From Candidatus Pacearchaeota archaeon (lineage in GTDB: Archaea > Nanobdellota > Nanobdellia > UBA10117 > JAFCGA01): DNA of 64,000 bases. Position 1 is the first letter of the stretch; every line of letters begins with the position of its first letter. Below are positions 58,163-64,000 of this stretch, in pieces. The translations under genes were made by a program, and so were the position numbers. The stretch spans positions 1 to 64,000 of the forward strand of contig JAFCGA010000002.1 in assembly GCA_017608345.1 (NCBI GenBank), written 5' to 3'. Under the pieces are notes generated by a model. That model saw only the letters and a program-made list of their open reading frames with translations, was not told the origin of the DNA and made no database searches.

Positions 58163-58221
58163 CTATTCTAACCACCGAATAAAGTGTTAAAACGAATGCT
58201 TATAAGATTTATGGTTTATTA

Positions 58222-58701
58222 ATGTGCATGGAAATCAGTGACATATTCTCAATATCCTATTCTTCTCCACCCGTCGTTATGGGTTTTCATACGGGTTCCG
58301 AACTGTTTATAGACGAAAAACGTAGAATGATTACTGGAAAGTCAGAGGAGTATAATCTCCCTGAGAACTTCGCTGAGGTGTTTATCGATAAGCGTGCTAG
58401 TACAGATAGTCGGGTTGTGTATAAACTTCTAGACGCTCCAAGTGCTAAGCTAACAGAAGCAATCCAGCAATTAGCAAATAAGCAAAATATGACTGCGAGC
58501 GAAATAAGCGGTCTGGGAGCTAAAATCGAAGAGTGGGAAGCTGGCGGATCAGCACGAGTAAAAATACCGCGTAAAGAGGATGAGCTAATACGAATTTTCA
58601 TAGAGAATCCCCGAACGTATACTCATTCTAAGGAATCTAATTATCCGGTTGTCTATCTCGGCACCAAGAGAGTAATTGCTTGCGCGCCGAAAATAGATTA
58701 A
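58222..58701 (+). CDS. Hypothetical protein
   Basis: 159-aa ORF, no recognised motif. Confidence 0.5.
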   Translation: MCMEISDIFSISYSSPPVVMGFHTGSELFIDEKRRMITGKSEEYNLPENFAEVFIDKRASTDSRVVYKLLDAPSAKLTEAIQQLANKQNMTASEISGLGAKIEEWEAGGSARVKIPRKEDELIRIFIENPRTYTHSKESNYPVVYLGTKRVIACAPKID

Positions 58702-58734
58702 TCTTATTTTTTGCCCAAATTCTAAAATAAAAAA

Positions 58735-59319
58735 TTAGTAATCAACTTCATTAGTGCGCGGATTATAGTAGAACCCAGCATTACTGCTCGCATATTTCTT
58801 CATCTGGCGACCTTCAGTATCATAGTAATAATCATAATTCACATCAATCCATTTCCATCCGGGCCAATACGAGTTAGAGATTTCATGGTCCCATGCGATT
58901 AATATTGCTATATTGCCATCTTTTTTAGCATACTTGTTTAAGTCTCTAAATGCTTCGGGCGTATTGTCGTAAATCTTATTGTTTAGCCAGTCAGTTAGAT
59001 CTATCCACGCGCTAACTTGTTCATTAACTTTCGCTTCGGGCAGATAATCGCGGATATATTCCGCTACGCCCGCAGTTGTTTTCGAAGCCCATGGAACATT
59101 AGTGATCTCGGTCTCTCCATGACTTAGATACACCCACATGCATTTATCATATGTTCTTTCATTAACGGTGCAAGATACAACACTTCCGGAATAAGTTACT
59201 CCTCCGCTAACTGAATTCTTCGGGGTCGCAAGGGGTATTATTACCATTACTGCTATGACAATACCCATTACTACAAAGAAGATTGTTTTACTGGTTGCTA
59301 ATTTTTTAGCTCCCGCCAT
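58735..59319 (-). CDS. Secreted or membrane-anchored hypothetical protein
   Basis: Single N-terminal TM, Trp/Tyr-rich C-terminal region. Confidence 0.6.
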   Translation of the reverse strand: MAGAKKLATSKTIFFVVMGIVIAVMVIIPLATPKNSVSGGVTYSGSVVSCTVNERTYDKCMWVYLSHGETEITNVPWASKTTAGVAEYIRDYLPEAKVNEQVSAWIDLTDWLNNKIYDNTPEAFRDLNKYAKKDGNIAILIAWDHEISNSYWPGWKWIDVNYDYYYDTEGRQMKKYASSNAGFYYNPRTNEVDY

Positions 59320-59353
59320 ACTTTAATTAATCTATTCCAGAATATAAACTTTA

Positions 59354-60001
59354 CTAGAAGTCACCTAAACTGACTTGCTCTTTCTTAGATTTCAGATTTT
59401 TAAATGTCGACCAGCTTTTCCTCAGAAACTTCTCATGCTCTGACTTGTAATGATTATCTAAAAACGACCGACAGATCGGATCAGATTGATAGCCAGAGCC
59501 AATTGGATATCCGATTTCTTTCTCAATCTCGCGAACAAGTCTATCTCGAGTGACTTTTGCTAAAATTGATGCAGCAGAGCAAACTGGATAATTGACATCA
59601 GCTTTATGTTCCGCAAGCACCTCTGTTCCGTTAGTAAGTCCGGAAATCACATCTCCGAATCTACTTGCTATTGGATCTGGTGAATCAATGATAACTTTGT
59701 CTGGCGATAATGCAGAAATAATTTCAGCAGCTTTGATAGCTTCTAATTGATTTAAATTTGTTCCAACTGCTTTCCGAGAATCAATTTCTTGCGGTTCAGT
59801 AATGTTTATTTCATGCGCATCTACAAGCGAAATGATTTGTTCAAATAGCTCCTCTCGCTTTTTAGGAGTCAGTAATTTAGAATCTTTAACCCCGAGGTTC
59901 TTTAATTTCTCGAGCTTATCTTCTGAGATAGCTACGCCTGCCATTACCATTGGGCCTATGACTGGTCCGCGCCCAGCTTCATCTATTCCGCAAATTATAA
60001 T
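59354..60001 (-). CDS. rnhB: Ribonuclease HII with apparent ATT start (ORF track starts at 59950)
   Basis: Upstream frame restores catalytic ICGIDEAGRGPVIGPMVMAG; GGTG precedes ATT; in-frame stop upstream with no ATG/GTG/TTG between. Confidence 0.93.
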   Translation of the reverse strand: MIICGIDEAGRGPVIGPMVMAGVAISEDKLEKLKNLGVKDSKLLTPKKREELFEQIISLVDAHEINITEPQEIDSRKAVGTNLNQLEAIKAAEIISALSPDKVIIDSPDPIASRFGDVISGLTNGTEVLAEHKADVNYPVCSAASILAKVTRDRLVREIEKEIGYPIGSGYQSDPICRSFLDNHYKSEHEKFLRKSWSTFKNLKSKKEQVSLGDF

Positions 60002-60731
60002 GCTTAATCACCTCAATTACTAATTTCTCTATTTCTTCTTTATCAAATGATGCCTCTTCTTTTCTTATTTTCTTAGTGAAGTAAGTCTCAATAAGCTTGT
60101 TTACTTTCTTATTTGGTGCACCTTTAAGTTTCTCAGAAGCTTGCTTTTGGATAACTATTTTTTCCATGAATTCCTGCGCATATTTCGGCAGATATGTTGT
60201 TGTTTTTTTATATTTCAATGGAGGTACGTTTCTGTATTTCTTCAAGTATTCCACGCAAGCTATTGCTCTCAGAACATAAACATATTTCTTAAGATTAACT
60301 TCGTCTTTGTTTCGTATATACTTCTCATAATTTTGTCTTGCTAAGCTTATGTAATGTTTCTTCAACGCGTGTCGAGAAAAATATTTCTTGAAGATCTCCC
60401 GAAATTTCTTTCGATACATCGAGTTGATATAAACTTGGTCGCTTTCTAGCCATTCAGATATAGATGGATTTGATTTTAATAGTAATGAAGCGAATTTCTT
60501 AATATCCCAGCTAACTATATCAATATCACCTTGCATAGTCTCTATCTGTGGCTTGATCAGCTTAATTCCGAGATACGCGTCAATAGAGCTGCAATGGATT
60601 GCTCTCACGTCATAATCTGAATCTTCAGACGCAAAACCCCAAGCTCGGCTTCCAGATTCAATAGCGAAGATAAATCTAATATTATGCTTCTCTTCGAGCT
60701 TTTTAAGTGAAGCGAGTATTTTCTCTTTCAT
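59979..60731 (-). CDS. Predicted nucleotidyltransferase (pol-beta superfamily, YcgL/RlaP-like)
   Basis: FAIESGSRAWGFASEDSDYDVRAIH...DIDIVSWDIKKFASLLLKSNPSISEWL. Confidence 0.88.
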   Translation of the reverse strand: MKEKILASLKKLEEKHNIRFIFAIESGSRAWGFASEDSDYDVRAIHCSSIDAYLGIKLIKPQIETMQGDIDIVSWDIKKFASLLLKSNPSISEWLESDQVYINSMYRKKFREIFKKYFSRHALKKHYISLARQNYEKYIRNKDEVNLKKYVYVLRAIACVEYLKKYRNVPPLKYKKTTTYLPKYAQEFMEKIVIQKQASEKLKGAPNKKVNKLIETYFTKKIRKEEASFDKEEIEKLVIEVIKHYNLRNR

Positions 60732-60770
60732 AAATAAAAGTAAAATAGTCTATTCAAAAAGCTTACTAAT

Positions 60771-61124
60771 CTACTCTGCTAGGTCTTTATTTTCCTCGAA
60801 CCATTTATATGCTAAATCAATCTGATTAAGATACTCTTTCTCTAAATCAACACCATAGTGATTTGCTAATCGAATTAGAATAAACAGGATATCAGACATT
60901 TCGTCTCCGAGTTTTTCCTTAGTTGTCTTGTATTCCTCTAGCTTATCTCGGTGCTTAATGTAATAGTTCTCAATCGACATCACGTATTTAGCTAATTCAC
61001 CTAATTGCTTTTGGAGTTCCATAACGCACGCTTCAGGTCCCCAGGGCTTTTTCTCATGCTTAGCGAATTCGCTATGTAATTTTAGTGTTTTTTCCTTAAT
61101 TTCATCAAAAGTTAAGCTTGCCAT
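60771..61124 (-). CDS. MazG-like nucleotide pyrophosphohydrolase
   Basis: LEEYKTTKEKLGDEMSDILFILIRLANHYGVDLEKEY. Confidence 0.85.
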   Translation of the reverse strand: MASLTFDEIKEKTLKLHSEFAKHEKKPWGPEACVMELQKQLGELAKYVMSIENYYIKHRDKLEEYKTTKEKLGDEMSDILFILIRLANHYGVDLEKEYLNQIDLAYKWFEENKDLAE

Positions 61125-61164
61125 GCTAGCGCTCAGGAGCTAATTCATAAAAAGATTATGGTGA

Positions 61165-62208
61165 TTATCGCCGCGTATGCACATCCCGTTGCGGGAAAGG
61201 AATTTCAATTCGTTCTTTCTTAAATCTTTCATGAATCGCTTTAATGAATTCATGGCGAACGGGGAATTTAGCTGAGCGATCTTTTACTTTAAGAATTGCA
61301 TTAAAATTAATGCTTGAATCGCCGAAATCAGTGTATCGAACTACTGGTTTGAATTCTGGATCACCACCGTCTACACGTTTAAGAACTTTTTTTGAAACAT
61401 CAATAACAACTTTTTCTACTTTTTCTAGATCCGCGTCGTAGCTTACACCAATCGGAATAGCGAATAGCATGCTAGAACGCGGAGCATTATAATTACGTAA
61501 AACTGCAGAGCTAATCTTTGAATTCGGAATAATTAAGTGATTATTATCCCACGTTTTTATTCTGGTGGTGCGCCATCCAATATCAGTTACGTGCCCTGAA
61601 ACTTTGTCATCTAGCTCGATAAAGTCTCCGATTCGGATTGGCCGATCAGTACTTAAGTAGATTGCAGAGAAGAAATTCTCTAGTGTTGGCTTGAGTGCTA
61701 ATGCAATTGCTATGCCCCCAATTCCTAGCCCTGCTAGCAGCGGAGTAATCTTAACACCGAAGCTCATTAAAATTAGCAAAATAGCTACTATAACAATTAT
61801 TGCGTTTATGACCTTACGCACGAAATTAAAGATCGTGCTATCTATTTTTTTCTTGAATTTATGCTGTAGCTCATCCGTGTACCATAAGAACAGCGCATGA
61901 ATTATTTTAGTAGTAAATAGCGCTCCAGTTAATATCCAAATTACATTGAATATTCGATCCAGGGGCAGGTTAAATATTACGAAAGAAGGATGAACTACGC
62001 GAAGCGCATAATAGAATCCACCAACGAGGAAGATTATCTTTAACGGCAAGCTTATATGTCGGATAAGAATATCATCCAGCTGTGTTTTAGTCTTACTCGA
62101 TAAGTGTTTTATCCATAGCAGTATTTTATTAAGAAATATCGATAATGTAAATACTGCTGCTAGAATTATAGTTGCTAGAACGTATTTGTTTGATAGTATG
62201 CTGAGCAT
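61165..62208 (-). CDS. Small-conductance mechanosensitive channel (MscS family)
   Basis: LAGLGIGGIAIALALKPTLENFFSAIYLSTDRPIRIGDFIELDDKVSGHVTDIGWRTTRI. Confidence 0.95.
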   Translation of the reverse strand: MLSILSNKYVLATIILAAVFTLSIFLNKILLWIKHLSSKTKTQLDDILIRHISLPLKIIFLVGGFYYALRVVHPSFVIFNLPLDRIFNVIWILTGALFTTKIIHALFLWYTDELQHKFKKKIDSTIFNFVRKVINAIIVIVAILLILMSFGVKITPLLAGLGIGGIAIALALKPTLENFFSAIYLSTDRPIRIGDFIELDDKVSGHVTDIGWRTTRIKTWDNNHLIIPNSKISSAVLRNYNAPRSSMLFAIPIGVSYDADLEKVEKVVIDVSKKVLKRVDGGDPEFKPVVRYTDFGDSSINFNAILKVKDRSAKFPVRHEFIKAIHERFKKERIEIPFPQRDVHTRR

Positions 62209-62249
62209 GGCAGTCTATTTTGATTCAAGTATAAAATAGTTACTAAAAG

Positions 62250-62474
62250 TAGCGCGGGTTAGATTTGAACTAACGACCTACGGGTCTCTCTAGCCTTTAT
62301 TTCGGAGCGAAAGTAAAGTAAAATGCTTCTCTTTCTTTCCCCAGGGTTTCTTTCTCTTCGCAAGAGAAAGAAAGGCTGTATGAGCCCGTCGGGCACCTTC
62401 TGCAACCAAAGCTGAGCTATCTTCTTTTCGCCAACCTTTTTTTAAAAGGTTGTTCCAGACTGCCCCACCGCGCT
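62250..62474 (-). tRNA. Initiator tRNA-Met (CAT) interrupted by two introns
   Basis: Spliced reading AGCGCGGTGGGGCAGTCTGGAAGGTGCCCGACGGGCTCATAACCCGTAGGTCGTTAGTTCAAATCTAACCCGCGCTA; A1:U72 and GGG:CCC anticodon stem; intron at 37/38 = 62286-62378; second intron in D-loop about 62400-62452. Confidence 0.88.
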
Positions 62475-62513
62475 AGTAAAAAGTCCGTGCAGCACTTTAA
62501 AAAAGCTTCGAAT

Positions 62514-63302
62514 TCACAAAAGTTTGATTCTTAAAAAACCGCCAACTGTTTCGAGATATTTTTTAGAAGTGTCCGCTAGCTCCGCATTTGTCAAGAGCAG
62601 GACAGGGGTCCGTTGTTCTAGAGCTTCAGCATATAATTCAACTAGCTCGCTCTTGCTAATCTTTCTCTTGTTTCGGATTCTAATTAAGAACTTGACAGCG
62701 CCGACCGCAGAAGGTACATTAACAAGTAGATCTGCGCTCCTCGATTTCTCTTCTTTTTCTAGTATTTCGATTTTATTTCTGACTAGCAGATTAATTGCAC
62801 GTTCGATGAAATTATCCCTGTCTTCTTCGTTTATATCTGGTTCAATTAGCAGAATTTCTTTTTTTTTAGCTTCTGGCGTTGGTAGCGGAATTTCAGACCT
62901 AGCTATTTTTATTTGAACGCGAGGTTGAATTGGCGGTTGAGGCGCTAGTTTTATTGTTTTAATTCTGGCTTCTTCTGTCTCGATTCTCTTCAGGCGGTTA
63001 TCAAACTCTTCCCGCTTTTTTGCTAGTTCTGGCGTGACATTAACTTTCTTGTCAGCATATATCCTAGCAGTTTTTTTAGCAGACAATCCAGAGATTTTGG
63101 CTTCGACTGCTGATTCCTGACCGGGTGCAAAGTAAATAAAGGACTCGCCTACCTTCTTTTGGCTTTTTCTTAGTACTCCTGTCTCAACCAACTCATCTAA
63201 GTATGCTTTTGTGAGGAAACTATTACTTCCTACTTTGCTAGATACTTCTACTGGCAAGGAAGGACCTTGGCTTCGAATAATACTAATTATCTTCTCGCGC
63301 AT
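62514..63302 (-). CDS. Hypothetical protein with winged-helix-like N-terminus
   Basis: MREKIISIIRSQGPSLPVEVSSKVGSNSFLTKAYLDELVETGVLRKSQKKV. Confidence 0.65.
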   Translation of the reverse strand: MREKIISIIRSQGPSLPVEVSSKVGSNSFLTKAYLDELVETGVLRKSQKKVGESFIYFAPGQESAVEAKISGLSAKKTARIYADKKVNVTPELAKKREEFDNRLKRIETEEARIKTIKLAPQPPIQPRVQIKIARSEIPLPTPEAKKKEILLIEPDINEEDRDNFIERAINLLVRNKIEILEKEEKSRSADLLVNVPSAVGAVKFLIRIRNKRKISKSELVELYAEALEQRTPVLLLTNAELADTSKKYLETVGGFLRIKLL

Positions 63303-63352
63303 AAGCTATAGTTTAAATTAGTCAATTTAAATAATTGTTTTGTGGAAACAAA

Positions 63353-64000
63353 TCAGATCTTTATTACGTGTGCGTGATCGACTCTACCTAGCAATGCTTC
63401 AGCTAATTTTATTCCACCAACAGCTTCAGGTATGATTACCAGATCTGCTCCCGCATGTTTAAATTTGGATATTAGTTCTGCATCCATAATTCTCGCAGCG
63501 ATTGTTAGCTTCGGATTAAGGTGTCTAGCAGTTATTACAAGCAGAAGATTCTTACCGTCATCTCCGAGCGAAGCAGTTAGCGATTTTGCCTGTTCTACTC
63601 CGACCGCAACTAATACTTCCTCATCGATAGGCCCAGTTTCATAAACATAGTGGCCTTTTCTCCGCAGTGCATTTATTACGTCAGATTCTTTTTCAATAAA
63701 TACTACCTTCTCTTTTTTCTCAGCTAATTTCTTACCAACATTTTTACCGACTCTTCCAGCCCCACAAATTATATGATGATTTTTCATTTTCTTCATTCGA
63801 TTCATACGTTTCACCCCGTGTAGATGTCTACCGATTTTTCCAGATATCGAGATATCTATTAGAATATAAAATATATAAAATATTAAAACAGATACAGCAA
63901 AGGATAGAGTCAAGTAGATTGATTTAAGCGCTAGTCCCGCAGCCATAAATTCGTCCCCGCTATGAGTAGCAAACGCTAGCGCAAATGAAATAGCCTCTCC
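63353..64000 (-). CDS. Cation:proton antiporter C-terminal part with TrkA-N domain (runs off window end)
   Basis: Frame continues upstream to window edge (GEAISFALAFATHSGDEFMAAGLALKS...); HHIICGAGRVGKNVGKKLAEKKEKVVFIEKE. Confidence 0.85.
   Translation of the reverse strand, partial: GEAISFALAFATHSGDEFMAAGLALKSIYLTLSFAVSVLIFYIFYILIDISISGKIGRHLHGVKRMNRMKKMKNHHIICGAGRVGKNVGKKLAEKKEKVVFIEKESDVINALRRKGHYVYETGPIDEEVLVAVGVEQAKSLTASLGDDGKNLLLVITARHLNPKLTIAARIMDAELISKFKHAGADLVIIPEAVGGIKLAEALLGRVDHAHVIKI

Noticed and set aside
1-64000. rRNA genes, integrases, prophage or classical IS transposases
   Set aside because: No such motifs recognised on either strand

Overview
The window is archaeal. Support comes from PCNA, an MC1-type chromatin protein, transcription factor S, a Cbf5-like pseudouridine synthase, Pth2, a Dph6-like ligase, Hjc, RNase HII, and an initiator tRNA-Met with archaeal A1:U72 and GGG:CCC features. 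A DPANN-like lineage is only a guess. Positions 1 to about 37.4 kb form a cell-surface glycan/envelope locus. It holds glycosyltransferases, methyltransferases, Gfo/Idh and DegT enzymes, a flippase, two B12-radical SAM proteins, an oligosaccharyltransferase-like membrane protein, and a PhnCDE-like transporter embedded between LicC-like nucleotidyltransferases and alkaline-phosphatase-superfamily proteins. Positions 37.4 to 64 kb are mostly housekeeping genes. Most interesting signals: (1) a family of covarying double-hairpin repeats, one copy flanked by a 20-bp direct duplication of the TFS gene 3' end, whose flanking sequence also recurs in both introns of the initiator tRNA gene; (2) several genes (rnhB clearest, also hjc, ybaK-like, an epimerase) whose conserved N-termini have no in-frame ATG/GTG/TTG but do have ATT/ATC; (3) a duplicated C-terminal peptide lying in frame just after the UGA stop of an RPA-like OB-fold gene; (4) a candidate phosphonate import/CMP-activation/surface-decoration operon; (5) decayed gene remnants in the glycan locus; (6) structured non-coding segments upstream of MC1 and of the RHH-like genes; (7) a bacterial-type AspRS. 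All family names come from reading translations by eye; no database search was run.
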